DNA of 45,310 nucleotides from Caldifarciminota bacterium. GTDB lineage: Bacteria > Hydrothermota > Tepidihabitantia > SM23-42. Position 1 is the first letter of the stretch. Each line of letters starts with the position of its first letter. A program made the position numbers and the translations under genes. The stretch is taken from the NCBI GenBank assembly GCA_014859085.1, contig JACUUY010000004.1, positions 1 through 45,310 of the forward strand, read 5' to 3'. The notes beneath the pieces were generated by a model. The model worked only from the letters and a program-made list of their open reading frames with translations. It did not search any database and was not told the DNA's origin. Shown in pieces: positions 1 through 7,904 of this stretch.

Positions 1-1252
1 TGAATTGATCAGCCGGATCAATGGCAAGTACAGCACGATCGGCTGGATGCCGATATGGTACCTGTACCGTTTCCTGCCTTTCAAAAACCTGGTGCCCCTG
101 TACAACGTCGGCGACGTTGCCCTGGTCACGCCGATCAGAGACGGCATGAATCTCATCGCGAAGGAGTATATCGCCACCAGGAAAGACAAGACCGGAGTCC
201 TGATCCTCAGCGAGATGGCCGGGGCATCCAAGATACTTGGTGAAGCCATCGTGGTGAACCCGAACGATAAAGAGGAAATGGCCGACGCGATCAAACAGGC
301 ACTGGAGATGCCCGGGCAAGATCAGATAAGAAGGAACGAAGCAATGCAGAAGCGGCTCGAACGCTACAATGTGGAAAGGTGGGCGCACGATTTCATGGAC
401 AGCCTCACGCACGTCAAACAGAAACAATCCGCTCTCGCCGAGAAGAATCTGCATCAGGAAATGCTCAGGAAGATTCTGCAGCACTACAGAAAGAGCGAAA
501 CGAGACTGATGCTGTTCGATTATGACGGCACGCTCGTATCCTTCGCCGATGAACCGGATAAGGCGGCACCGGACAAGGAGATAATCAAGATCCTTAAGAA
601 ACTCTCCGCCAATGCCCGGAATGAGCTTGTAATATTGAGCGGCCGCGACCGCCAGACGCTCGACCGGTGGTTCGGAGATATCGGGATCGGGCTGATCGCC
701 GAGCACGGCGTGTGGCTGAGAGAGAAGAACGGCACATGGTCCATGATCAAACCCCTGAAGAACGATTGGAAGGACCAGATAAAACCGGTCCTTGAGCTCT
801 ACGTGGACCGGACACCGGGTTCGCTTGTCGAAGAAAAGGATTATTCGCTCGTCTGGCACTACAGGAAATCCGACCAGAGGCTCGGCGCGCTGCGCGCGAG
901 CGAATTGAAAGAACGGCTTCTCGATATAACGACCGCCCTTGGTCTCAGCGTACTCGAAGGGAGCAAGGTACTGGAAGTGAAGAACAGCGGCATTAACAAA
1001 GGGATCGCGGCAAGAAAGTACATTAATCAGAAGGACTGGGATTTCATCATCGCGATCGGCGATGACTGGACGGACGAGGATATCTTTGCCGCAGTCCGGG
1101 AATCCGCGTACTCAATCAAAGTGGGCATCGGTTATACCAAGGCGAGATTCACGATCCCGTCTTCCAGGGAGGCCCGGCAACTGGTCAAGAATCTCAGTAA
1201 CCAGCAGCAGAGCAGCATTAGAAGGGAGCGATATGAGAAGAAGCCTGAATGA
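1..1252 (+). CDS. Trehalose-6-phosphate synthase/phosphatase fusion, 5'-truncated by window edge
   Basis: The reading frame is open at the left edge (codon GAA before the TTG the ORF track used), so the true start lies outside the window. The visible N-terminal ~100 residues are the C-terminal part of a GT20 trehalose-6-phosphate synthase: INGKYSTIGWMPI, YLYR, the DGMNLIAKEYIA stretch and the SEMAGAS...GEAIVVNP region, all typical of OtsA/TPS. From about visible residue 165 a HAD-type trehalose-6-phosphate phosphatase follows, with the nucleophile motif DYDGTL near residue 172, SGRD, and GDDWTDED near residue 352. The protein would therefore make trehalose-6-phosphate and dephosphorylate it to trehalose in one chain, as in other bifunctional TPS/TPP proteins. 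The 3' end overlaps the next gene by 20 nt, so the two are probably translationally coupled. Confident of the family; upstream half unseen. Confidence 0.93.
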   Translation, partial: ELISRINGKYSTIGWMPIWYLYRFLPFKNLVPLYNVGDVALVTPIRDGMNLIAKEYIATRKDKTGVLILSEMAGASKILGEAIVVNPNDKEEMADAIKQALEMPGQDQIRRNEAMQKRLERYNVERWAHDFMDSLTHVKQKQSALAEKNLHQEMLRKILQHYRKSETRLMLFDYDGTLVSFADEPDKAAPDKEIIKILKKLSANARNELVILSGRDRQTLDRWFGDIGIGLIAEHGVWLREKNGTWSMIKPLKNDWKDQIKPVLELYVDRTPGSLVEEKDYSLVWHYRKSDQRLGALRASELKERLLDITTALGLSVLEGSKVLEVKNSGINKGIAARKYINQKDWDFIIAIGDDWTDEDIFAAVRESAYSIKVGIGYTKARFTIPSSREARQLVKNLSNQQQSSIRRERYEKKPE

Positions 1253-2444
1253 TTACCGGACTATCGTTGGCGACAACGTGATCGGCGGGATCTACAAGAA
1301 AGCAAGACGCCTGCACGGTAAGAGCGTCGTCCATGTGAATTCGACCTATTACGGCGGCGGCGTAGCTGAGATCCTCAGCGCTCTTGTACCCCTGATGAAT
1401 GATGTGGGAGTGGTCGCCGGCTGGCGCATGCTCCGGGGGACACCTGATTTCTTCGATATCACAAAAAAATTCCACAATGCGCTGCAGGGTGATCCCGTGA
1501 ACCTGAGCGACATCAAGAAGAAATTGTACGTCCAGGCAAATGAGGATTTTTCGACCTATTGTCACATATCGCATGACTGCGTGATAGTTCACGATCCGCA
1601 ACCATTACCCATGATCCAGTTCTACCCGCGGCGGCAACCCTGGGTCTGGCGGATCCACATCGACCTGTCAAATCCCAACAAAGAATTATACGAATACCTC
1701 AAAGGGTTCATCCTCAAATACGACATCGTGATCATCTCAAGCGAAGAATACCGGTTGCCGGATGTGCCGGTCGAGCAGCACGTGATACAGCCGGCGATCG
1801 ATCCGCTGTCCCCCAAGAACATGATGCTCGCGCCCAGAACCATCGCCAAGTACCTCAAGAAATTCGATATTCCCACGGATAAGCCGATCGTGACCCAGAT
1901 CTCCAGATTTGATAAATTCAAAGACCAGGAACAACTGATCGATATCTACCGCATGGTCAAACAACAGATCGACTGCCGCCTGGTCCTCTGCGGAAGCAAT
2001 GCGCTCGATGATCCCGAGTCACAGCAATACTACGAGCGAACAAAACGGCGGGCGAACAATCTCATCAAAACCGGTGACGTGATCATGATAACGAGTGAGA
2101 ACAACATCCTTGTGAACGCACTGCAGCGGTCGTCGAGCGTGATCGTGCAGAAATCACTGCGTGAGGGTTTCGGACTGACCGTGACCGAAGGAATGCTGAA
2201 AGGGAAGCCGGTCGTCGCCTCAAGAGTCGGGGGCATCCCGCTCCAGATCACTGACGGCGAGACAGGTTTCCTCGTTGAACCCGATGACATGGAAGGATTT
2301 GCGCGAACTATCGTCTCTTTACTCAGGGATAAAGAACTGGCGAGAACGATCGGCGGCAAAGCAAGCGAGTACACGAAACACAAGTTCCTCATTACCAGAC
2401 TGCTCGTCGATTACCTCGACCTGCTGCGGGATCTGATCGCATAA
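1233..2444 (+). CDS. treT: GT4 trehalose synthase, TreT-like
   Basis: The ORF track starts at 1062, but ATG 1233 is preceded by an AAGGGAG Shine-Dalgarno and gives a normal 403-residue product beginning MRRSLNDYR. The N-terminal stretch VVHVNSTYYGGGVAEIL is characteristic of TreT/trehalose-phosphorylase-like GT4 enzymes. The C-terminal half carries the GT4 E-x7-E region (REGFGLTVTEG, near residue 311), followed by GKPVVASRVGGIPLQI. Known TreT enzymes make trehalose from NDP-glucose and glucose; related retaining enzymes act as trehalose phosphorylases, which sequence alone does not exclude. It overlaps the T6P synthase/phosphatase gene, so this operon carries two formally independent trehalose routes. 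A role in compatible-solute or storage metabolism is an inference. Cytoplasmic; no signal peptide. Confidence 0.85.
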   Translation: MRRSLNDYRTIVGDNVIGGIYKKARRLHGKSVVHVNSTYYGGGVAEILSALVPLMNDVGVVAGWRMLRGTPDFFDITKKFHNALQGDPVNLSDIKKKLYVQANEDFSTYCHISHDCVIVHDPQPLPMIQFYPRRQPWVWRIHIDLSNPNKELYEYLKGFILKYDIVIISSEEYRLPDVPVEQHVIQPAIDPLSPKNMMLAPRTIAKYLKKFDIPTDKPIVTQISRFDKFKDQEQLIDIYRMVKQQIDCRLVLCGSNALDDPESQQYYERTKRRANNLIKTGDVIMITSENNILVNALQRSSSVIVQKSLREGFGLTVTEGMLKGKPVVASRVGGIPLQITDGETGFLVEPDDMEGFARTIVSLLRDKELARTIGGKASEYTKHKFLITRLLVDYLDLLRDLIA

Positions 2445-2505
2445 AACACCATTCCGACATGTATCTCAGAGACGTGCAGATCGCGCCTTTCGTCTGGTTC
2501 TGTCG

Positions 2506-3147
2506 ATGAAGATCATGGCGCTGACCGATATCCACGGCCGGACCGGTCATTCCACAGAAGCGCGCGACCATCTGCAGCACGCCGACCTCGTGCTCGTCGC
2601 CGGTGATATCACCAATTTCGGCGGCTGGGATGATGCGAAGCGCGTCCTCGGGAACATCGCGGCGCTCAATAAGAATATCCTGGCCGTGTCCGGCAACTGC
2701 GATCGCGACGAGGTACGCCAGGCACTCTGCACCGGGCAGATGGACCTGCACGGAGTTGTCAGGATCATCGATGGCGCCATGTTTTATGGTGTCGGAGGGT
2801 GTAACACGACGCACTTTCACACGCCGCAGGAATACAGCGAAAAGGAAATAGCGGCCATATTGGCAAGGTTCCCTGATCCCTCGGGTGCGAGGCACACGAT
2901 CCTGGTCAGCCACGCGCCGCCGCATAAGACAAAACTCGACCGGATGTTCCTCGGCCTCCACGTCGGCAGCAAAGCGATCCGCACGTTCATTGAGGACGTT
3001 CAGCCTGATCTTGTTGTCTGCGGGCACATCCATGAAGCGCGCGGCGATGACCGCATCGGCCGGACGCTGATCCTCAACCCCGGCCAGTTTCCAAAACACT
3101 ATGCGCTGATCGAGGTCGACGAGGGCATCGGGTTCACTCTGTATTGA
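2506..3147 (+). CDS. Calcineurin-like metallophosphoesterase (YfcE/Icc-like)
   Basis: A 213-residue single-domain metallophosphoesterase. The dinuclear metal-site motifs appear in order: DIHG near residue 8, GDITN near 36, GNCDRD near 65, SHAPPH near 136 and GHIHEARG near 173. Length and motif spacing fit small bacterial class III phosphodiesterases such as YfcE and the Icc-like group. The substrate cannot be read from sequence. It follows treT after 61 nt on the same strand and may share its transcript, but nothing ties it mechanistically to trehalose. It ends 15 nt before a convergent gene. The start at 2506 gives MKIMALTDIHG; an alternative ATG lies three codons in. Confidence 0.85.
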   Translation: MKIMALTDIHGRTGHSTEARDHLQHADLVLVAGDITNFGGWDDAKRVLGNIAALNKNILAVSGNCDRDEVRQALCTGQMDLHGVVRIIDGAMFYGVGGCNTTHFHTPQEYSEKEIAAILARFPDPSGARHTILVSHAPPHKTKLDRMFLGLHVGSKAIRTFIEDVQPDLVVCGHIHEARGDDRIGRTLILNPGQFPKHYALIEVDEGIGFTLY

Positions 3148-3162
3148 TCCCGGCGCGGAACG

Positions 3163-4146
3163 TCAGGCGTAGATACCCGGATTGACGATATTCGGCGGTT
3201 TCTTCTGATCGATCAGGACGGCAATAACATTGCCGGCAGCCATCAAGGCCATCTTCGTCCGGGTTTCGATCGAGGCCGAACCGATGTGCGGGACGAGCAC
3301 CACATTGTCCATGCCGAGCAGCCCGGTCGTGATTGCCGGCTCATTTTCGTAGACATCCAACGCGCAGCCCGCAATCTGCCCGCTTTTGAGCGCATGGACC
3401 AGTGCTTTTTCATCGATGATGGGACCGCGCGCCGTGTTGATCAAGAATGCCGTCCGCTTCATTCCCCGGAATTCTGCCGCTGATATGAGATGGTGCGTTT
3501 GAGCGTTGAGCGGCGCGTGTACCGACACGAAATCGGATACATCGAGAAGATTGTTGAGCGGACAATATTCGACGCCGCATCCCTTCTCATCAACCGCCGA
3601 CAGGGGTTGGACATCGTAGTACAGAACCTTCATGTCAAAACCCCGCGCGCGCCGCGCCACTGCCCTGCCGATCCGCCCCATGCCGATGATGCCCAGGGTC
3701 TTGTTGTGCACATCGATCCCGAGCATGAGCTCGGGCGCCCAGCCTTTGAATCCGCCCGCGCGCAGGAATCGGTCCGACTCAACGATGCGCCGGGCGATCG
3801 AGAGCAACAAGCCGAATGCCAGGTCAGCCGTCGTTTCGGTGAGGACGTCCGGCGTGTTCGTGACCGGTATCTTGCGCTTCGACGCCTCGGCAAGATCGAT
3901 GTTGTCGTACCCGACCGCATAATCGGCAATGATCTTCAGGCGCGTTGCACCCGCGATCACGGGTCGGTCGATACGGTCGGTCAGAAGGCAGATCAGACCG
4001 TCCTTGTCCTTGACCTTCTCGACCAGAACCCCGTGCGGCATAACGCGATTTTCGCGGTTGGCATCGAGTTCGAAATGTTTTTCAAGGACTTCCATGGATG
4101 CTCCAGGAAGCATGCGCGTAAGCAGCACCTTTGGTCTCGCACTCAT
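3163..4146 (-). CDS. D-2-hydroxyacid dehydrogenase (glyoxylate/hydroxypyruvate reductase type)
   Basis: A 327-residue NAD(P)-dependent D-isomer-specific 2-hydroxyacid dehydrogenase. The nucleotide-binding loop GMGRIG lies near residue 156. The catalytic Arg is in NTARGPIIDE, the Glu in DVYENEP and the His in PHIGSAS, which is the full catalytic triad order of the family. The substrate-side segment YAVGYDNID and the overall length resemble GyaR-type glyoxylate reductases; phosphoglycerate dehydrogenase is less likely because there is no ACT or regulatory domain. It lies 61 nt downstream of the FmdE-like gene on the same strand and could be co-transcribed from the promoter at 4682-4709. ATG 4146 has GGAG about 10 nt upstream. 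Confidence 0.88.
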   Translation of the reverse strand: MSARPKVLLTRMLPGASMEVLEKHFELDANRENRVMPHGVLVEKVKDKDGLICLLTDRIDRPVIAGATRLKIIADYAVGYDNIDLAEASKRKIPVTNTPDVLTETTADLAFGLLLSIARRIVESDRFLRAGGFKGWAPELMLGIDVHNKTLGIIGMGRIGRAVARRARGFDMKVLYYDVQPLSAVDEKGCGVEYCPLNNLLDVSDFVSVHAPLNAQTHHLISAAEFRGMKRTAFLINTARGPIIDEKALVHALKSGQIAGCALDVYENEPAITTGLLGMDNVVLVPHIGSASIETRTKMALMAAGNVIAVLIDQKKPPNIVNPGIYA

Positions 4147-4207
4147 GCGCTATTCACTCCTCGCACCCAGCATGCCGGAGAATACGCATGGAAATATTGG
4201 TGGCAAT

Positions 4208-4624
4208 TCACATCTTCCTGCACCACAGTTCACCCATTGGCGCGCGCAGTACTTTGCGCGCGGCCTCCTTTAGGTCTTTCTGATGCAGACAAAGACTCCA
4301 TGAATAGGGGGTCATCCGGTAGGTCAGTTTTCGCCTGCCCGCCTGCACCACGACGATTATGCAGCCACTGCGGCATCGGACCGCCGAAATGTTGCCTTTG
4401 CCAAAGGTGGCAAGGGTCGAGCACTGCAGGCCATCAAGAATGCAGCTGTACGGTTTCTCGATCTTCGCCCTCAGCAAGATTCGCAGCCCCATGATCCCCT
4501 TCGGTTTGAACTCCTTGACCAGGTGCCTACCCAGGCGATAACCCAAAGCCAGGAAAGGTCCGTCATGACCGTGAAAACGCACGGTTTCTGCGTAAGACAA
4601 GGGTTTTGGCTTCTTGAGCTCCAT
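4208..4624 (-). CDS. FmdE-like protein (formylmethanofuran dehydrogenase subunit E family)
   Basis: The track begins at a GTG (4663), but ATG 4624 is preceded by GGAG ten bases upstream and starts MELKKPKPLSYAET, giving 138 residues. The motif FHGHDGPFLALGYRLG aligns with the FmdE signature FHGHxCPGLALG. The later LDGLQCSTLATFGKGNI matches the family segment around TGCTLGKGNL. The Cys usually present after FHGH is replaced (HDGPF), so metal binding may be altered. Members often occur outside methanogens with unknown roles, so no formylmethanofuran chemistry is implied. A strong promoter lies just upstream (4682-4709), divergent from the DUF1858 gene promoter. Confidence 0.7.
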   Translation of the reverse strand: MELKKPKPLSYAETVRFHGHDGPFLALGYRLGRHLVKEFKPKGIMGLRILLRAKIEKPYSCILDGLQCSTLATFGKGNISAVRCRSGCIIVVVQAGRRKLTYRMTPYSWSLCLHQKDLKEAARKVLRAPMGELWCRKM

Positions 4625-4681
4625 CGTGGTCGATCTCCTTTCCAGATCATTCAGCACGTGCACTTATGATCGCGATGACAC

Positions 4682-4709
4682 ATTATACCTCAGCCAACGC
4701 GCACGTCAA
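4682..4709 (-). promoter_or_regulatory. Sigma70-type promoter of the FmdE-like/dehydrogenase genes
   Basis: On the minus strand TTGACG (complement of 4704-4709), a 16 nt spacer and a perfect TATAAT (complement of 4682-4687). The predicted start of transcription is near 4675, about 50 nt before ATG 4624 and about 12 nt before the alternative GTG 4663. Confidence 0.7.
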
Positions 4710-4776
4710 GCAGAACACAACAGCGTAGCCGCAACGCGTTTGCGTCTGCTTATGCGGTGATCCCGACGTCTTACTA

Positions 4777-4804
4777 TTGATTGTCGCGCGTATCTGATTA
4801 TAAT
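4777..4804 (+). promoter_or_regulatory. Sigma70-type promoter, near-leaderless, for the DUF1858-Nudix/PanD operon
   Basis: TTGATT (4777-4782), a 16 nt spacer and perfect TATAAT (4799-4804). ATG 4815 begins only 10 nt after the -10 box and no Shine-Dalgarno is visible, so the mRNA would have a leader of at most a few bases. The -35/-10 pair is identical in hexamers and spacing to the one before the YbbR gene at 44274-44301. Confidence 0.75.
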
Positions 4805-4814
4805 AGACGTGATT

Positions 4815-5030
4815 ATGAACGAGATAACAGCGGACACGCATATCGACGAGCTGCTGGTCGAATACCCTTCCCTGTCCAAGACGTTCATAGAATTCGGCAT
4901 GCCCTGCCTGGTCTGCGGCGAACCTTTCTGGGGTACGATCGCAGAAATGAGCAAACAGCATAGAACCGATATTGAAAAGTTGGTTAACCAATTGAATCAA
5001 AGAAAGGCTCAAATCGATGCGAAATCATAA
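4815..5030 (+). CDS. DUF1858-domain small protein
   Basis: A 71-residue protein (from ATG 4815; the track's GTG 4809 is two codons earlier). It matches the DUF1858/ScdA-N-like pattern: D-x-x-IDELLVEYPSLSKTFIEFGMPCLVCGEPFWGTI, with a CxxC pair (CLVC). Such domains occur alone or fused to redox and iron-sulfur proteins; their function is poorly defined, and a metal- or redox-linked role is an inference. It is the first gene of an operon. Its stop overlaps the start of the Nudix-PanD gene by 14 nt. There is no Shine-Dalgarno, and the promoter -10 box lies 10 nt upstream, suggesting leaderless translation. Confidence 0.75.
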   Translation: MNEITADTHIDELLVEYPSLSKTFIEFGMPCLVCGEPFWGTIAEMSKQHRTDIEKLVNQLNQRKAQIDAKS

Positions 5031-5877
5031 CTTTTGTCCATTATGTAAAACCAAGTTATCAATCAATAAACTGAACGGTACCCAACGCCTTTCATGCACT
5101 CAGTGCGGCTGGGTTCATTATGGCAATCCATTGCCCAGCGCGGTCGCTTTCGTGCGCAATGAGAAGAACGAGGTCCTCCTCATCAAGCGGGGCGTTCAGC
5201 CGGGCAAGGGCAAATGGGCATTGCCTTCCGGCTTTGTCGAAGCGGACGAAATACCGGAACAGGCCGCGCTTAGAGAATTACAGGAAGAGACCGGGATAAG
5301 GGGCACGGTCACCAGTCTGATCGGCGTCTATGCCGAGCCGACAAGGATGTACGGCAATGTCATTCTCATTGCTTACGACGTGAAGTCTATCAGTGAAAAG
5401 ATCTGTGCCGGCACCGACTCGATGGAAGCCAGGTTCTTCCATGTCAACAGGATACCCAGGATACCCTTTTCCAGCCACCGGTCGGTCATCCAGGATGCGC
5501 TCGCAAAGCATGCGACAAGCAGCATGAATCTGACCGTGCTCAAAGCGAAGATAACTGAAGCAAGAATAACCCACACGCGCCTGCGCTACAAAGGAAGCAT
5601 GGGCATCGATGGCGCGATCATGAAAGCAGTCGGCATATTGCCGGGCGAAATGGTGCATGTGCTGAACTACGATAATGGAGAGCGGCTTGAAACCTATGCC
5701 ATAGAAGAAAGGGCAGGTTCCGGGAGAATGGTATTGTACGGACCGGCATCGCTAAAGGGCGAGGTTGGACAGAAGCTCTGCATCTTGTCTTATGCGTCAA
5801 TGAACCCCGGGACCGCGGAAAAATTCAAGGCGAAAGTCGTCACGCTCAACAAGAAAAACAGGATCAAGCGCCACTAA
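5017..5877 (+). CDS. Fusion of zinc-ribbon Nudix hydrolase and aspartate 1-decarboxylase (PanD) domain
   Basis: 286 residues in one uninterrupted frame. Residues 1-35 form a zinc ribbon (CPLC...CTQC), as in NudC-like proteins. Residues 40-165 are a Nudix domain whose box (G-x5-E-x7-REUxEExGU) is complete, ending RELQEETGI. From Met170 the sequence aligns with E. coli PanD residue for residue: Lys9, the self-cleavage pair Gly24-Ser25 (YKGSMGID), Arg54, Thr57 and Tyr58 (ETYAI) all fall at the same numbers after subtracting 169. PanD makes beta-alanine for pantothenate after autocleavage forms a pyruvoyl group on the serine. The usual NGAAA loop (Asn72) reads YGPAS, a departure. The start overlaps the DUF1858 gene by 14 nt with AAAGG upstream. 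No Shine-Dalgarno precedes Met170, arguing for a true fusion rather than two start sites. The Nudix substrate is unknown. Confidence 0.88.
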   Translation: MRNHNFCPLCKTKLSINKLNGTQRLSCTQCGWVHYGNPLPSAVAFVRNEKNEVLLIKRGVQPGKGKWALPSGFVEADEIPEQAALRELQEETGIRGTVTSLIGVYAEPTRMYGNVILIAYDVKSISEKICAGTDSMEARFFHVNRIPRIPFSSHRSVIQDALAKHATSSMNLTVLKAKITEARITHTRLRYKGSMGIDGAIMKAVGILPGEMVHVLNYDNGERLETYAIEERAGSGRMVLYGPASLKGEVGQKLCILSYASMNPGTAEKFKAKVVTLNKKNRIKRH

Positions 5878-5883
5878 CTGAAT

Positions 5884-6849
5884 GTGCCTTACGTGAACGC
5901 AGGCAAACCGAAGCACAAACATACATACGGTCCCGTTCCCTCTCGCAGATTGGGGTTTTCGCTCGGCATAGATATCGTGCCTCACAAGATCTGCAGCTTT
6001 GACTGTATCTACTGTCAGCTCGGGAGGACGACCGGCAAGACGGTTGCACGCAAGGATTACACGCCGGTGCACGAGATACTCGATGACGTCAGGCTCGCCC
6101 TGCAGAGTAAGGAGCAGATCAACTACCTCACATTTGCCGGCTCTGGTGAGCCAACCCTGCACAAAAGTGTAGGTCACCTTATTGCCGAGGCAAAGAAAAT
6201 GACGGATATCCCGGTTGCCGTTCTGACCAACGGCTCAATGCTGATCTTCCCCGATGTCCGGAACGATCTCGTGAACGCCGATGTTGTCATCCCCACCCTG
6301 TGCACGACCGATCAGTCGATCTTCGAGAGGATCCACCGCCCCCATGCTTGCATCGAAATCGAAGAAGTGATCAGAGGCTACATTGAATTCAGGCGGATCT
6401 TCAAGGGCCGGATCTGGCTCGAGGTAATGCTCATGAAGGATGTAAATGACAAGCCGGAACAGATCAAGGAACTGCGGACCGTGATCGAGAAGATCGCTCC
6501 GGACAAGATCCACCTCAACACAGTCGTGCGGCCGCCAAGCGAGGAGTACGCAAAGCCAGTCGATGTGGAAATGTTGCGACGGATCAGTGAAATGCTGGGC
6601 GAGAAAGCCGAGGTCATTGCGGATTTCAGCCGGCAAAAAACACAGCCGTCTCAGGATGAACACGCCGGATCGATCCTGTCAATGATCCGGCGCAGACCAA
6701 TTACCATAAATGATCTGGTCAGCACGTTGGGTCTCCACGAGAACGAGATCATTAAAATAATTGAGCATTTGATCGCACAGAAAGAGATTGCGGTATCGAG
6801 ACACGATGGCAAAGATTACTACGAGGTCAGAAGGAGGTCGAATGATTGA
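5884..6849 (+). CDS. Radical SAM protein of the COG0731 type with C-terminal winged helix
   Basis: A 321-residue radical SAM enzyme. The family opening YGPVPSRRLGFSLGIDIVP is followed by the cluster motif CSFDCIYC near residue 39. The glycine-rich SAM segment is FAGSGEPTLHK. These features place it with COG0731-type Fe-S oxidoreductases, a group related to wybutosine-synthesis enzymes but of mostly unknown reaction. The last ~65 residues (SMIRRRPITINDLVSTLGL...DYYEV) look like a winged helix-turn-helix domain. The start is GTG 5884, six nt after the Nudix-PanD stop, with no clear Shine-Dalgarno, so coupling to the upstream gene is likely. The 3' end overlaps the next gene by 8 nt. Confidence 0.85.
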   Translation: MPYVNAGKPKHKHTYGPVPSRRLGFSLGIDIVPHKICSFDCIYCQLGRTTGKTVARKDYTPVHEILDDVRLALQSKEQINYLTFAGSGEPTLHKSVGHLIAEAKKMTDIPVAVLTNGSMLIFPDVRNDLVNADVVIPTLCTTDQSIFERIHRPHACIEIEEVIRGYIEFRRIFKGRIWLEVMLMKDVNDKPEQIKELRTVIEKIAPDKIHLNTVVRPPSEEYAKPVDVEMLRRISEMLGEKAEVIADFSRQKTQPSQDEHAGSILSMIRRRPITINDLVSTLGLHENEIIKIIEHLIAQKEIAVSRHDGKDYYEVRRRSND

Positions 6850-7351
6850 ACCAAAAGACTTGAGCAAGGAGGAACTCCTGGATCTACTGGCTGACTCGGC
6901 AAAGAACTGGTTGGCCCATGATGGTTTGTGGTTCCAGGCCGTGGAGCAGGAATTCGGCATGGAATCAGCGATCGAACTCGACGGCAGAGCATGGGAGAAG
7001 TTCACCCAGATCGAAGCCCAGCGCATAATGAAGCGCCTCGGCATACAACCTGGCGGCGGCATCCCGGCGCTCATGCAGGCGTTCAGGTTCCGGCTCTATG
7101 CTTACATCAACAAGCAGGTGATCGTTGAGTCGTCGGACAAACACTGTATTTTCAGAATGGAGTCGTGCCGGGTACAGGACGCCCGGAAGAGAAAGAACCT
7201 GCCCGATTTCCCCTGCAAGCCGGTGGGCATCCTTGAATACACGTACTTTGCGAAGACGGTCGACCCGCGCATCGAAACGCGATGCCTTTCATGTCCTCCT
7301 GATCCCCATCCTGAAGAATACTACTGCTCGTGGGAGTTCAGGATAACATAG
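6842..7351 (+). CDS. DUF6125-like protein of unknown function
   Basis: ATG 6842, not the track's 6788, is the start: AGGAGGT sits four bases upstream and the upstream gene ends at 6849. The 169-residue product begins MIEPKDLSKEELLDLLADSAKNW. The LAHDGLWFQAVEQEFG and FTQIEAQRIMKRLGI segments and a Cys-rich C-terminal part (RCLSCPPDPHPEEYYCSWEF) resemble the DUF6125/ATC-hydrolase-like group found in anaerobes. I give this assignment from memory of the family pattern only. No signal peptide. Last gene of the operon starting at 4815; it ends one base before the convergent alkyltransferase gene. Confidence 0.6.
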   Translation: MIEPKDLSKEELLDLLADSAKNWLAHDGLWFQAVEQEFGMESAIELDGRAWEKFTQIEAQRIMKRLGIQPGGGIPALMQAFRFRLYAYINKQVIVESSDKHCIFRMESCRVQDARKRKNLPDFPCKPVGILEYTYFAKTVDPRIETRCLSCPPDPHPEEYYCSWEFRIT

Positions 7352-7352
7352 G

Positions 7353-7904
7353 TCACCAGAATTTCACGGTACTGACCCGGCCATGCCGGTCAAACTCAAT
7401 ACCTTCCAGTTCGAGTAATTGTTTTTTCATATCAGCGCCGCCGGCATAACCACCCGGCGACCCGTCGCTTCTCACCACACGGTGGCACGGGATAATAACG
7501 GGAAACGGGTTATGCGCGAGCGCTCCGCCCACAGCCCGGGCCGCGCCGGGACAATGCAGTTTTATGGCGATCCTGGCATAGGTGCTGACCATCCCGCGCG
7601 GGATCCTGCTTTCCATCCTCAGGACGCGTTCCTGAAAACGGGAGGTCATTGACCAATCGAGAATATTCAAATCAAGATCGGCCGGCTTACCCGCCATCAG
7701 GCGCGTAATCTTCCGGCATAAATTCGCGATCGTTCTCGGCGGTGCTGCCGTGAAGACGGCAGAACCGAAAGATGACCGCTTGAACATACCCCGCTGCGCT
7801 GGAAGGAAAATGCGCACCACGTTGTTCCCAGCGCCACACCACACAACGATCAATTCTCCGAACTCGGACTGCACGCTGCCTGCCCTGGGGTCAAATCTAA
7901 ACAT
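7353..7904 (-). CDS. ogt: Methylated-DNA--protein-cysteine methyltransferase (Ogt/MGMT)
   Basis: 183 residues. The active-site motif PCHRV lies in the C-terminal domain, preceded by the helix-turn-helix region with SRIPRGMVSTYARIA and ALAHNPFPVI, and followed by the substrate loop GSPGGYAGG. The enzyme transfers O6-alkyl groups from guanine to its own cysteine. The first codons (MFRFDP) lie inside an 18 bp terminal repeat of an inverted-repeat element (7886-8018). No Shine-Dalgarno precedes this ATG, so the present start may have been created by the insertion; the next in-frame Met is near residue 40. Last gene of the repair cluster on this strand. Confidence 0.88.
   Translation of the reverse strand: MFRFDPRAGSVQSEFGELIVVWCGAGNNVVRIFLPAQRGMFKRSSFGSAVFTAAPPRTIANLCRKITRLMAGKPADLDLNILDWSMTSRFQERVLRMESRIPRGMVSTYARIAIKLHCPGAARAVGGALAHNPFPVIIPCHRVVRSDGSPGGYAGGADMKKQLLELEGIEFDRHGRVSTVKFW

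Noticed and set aside
3490-4494. 334-aa plus-strand ORF opposite the dehydrogenase and FmdE-like gene
   Set aside because: It spans two real minus-strand genes and their gap, with low-complexity shadow composition.
5524-5877. PanD as a separately translated protein from an internal ATG
   Set aside because: No Shine-Dalgarno precedes ATG 5524 and the frame continues unbroken from the Nudix domain, so a fusion is the simpler reading.
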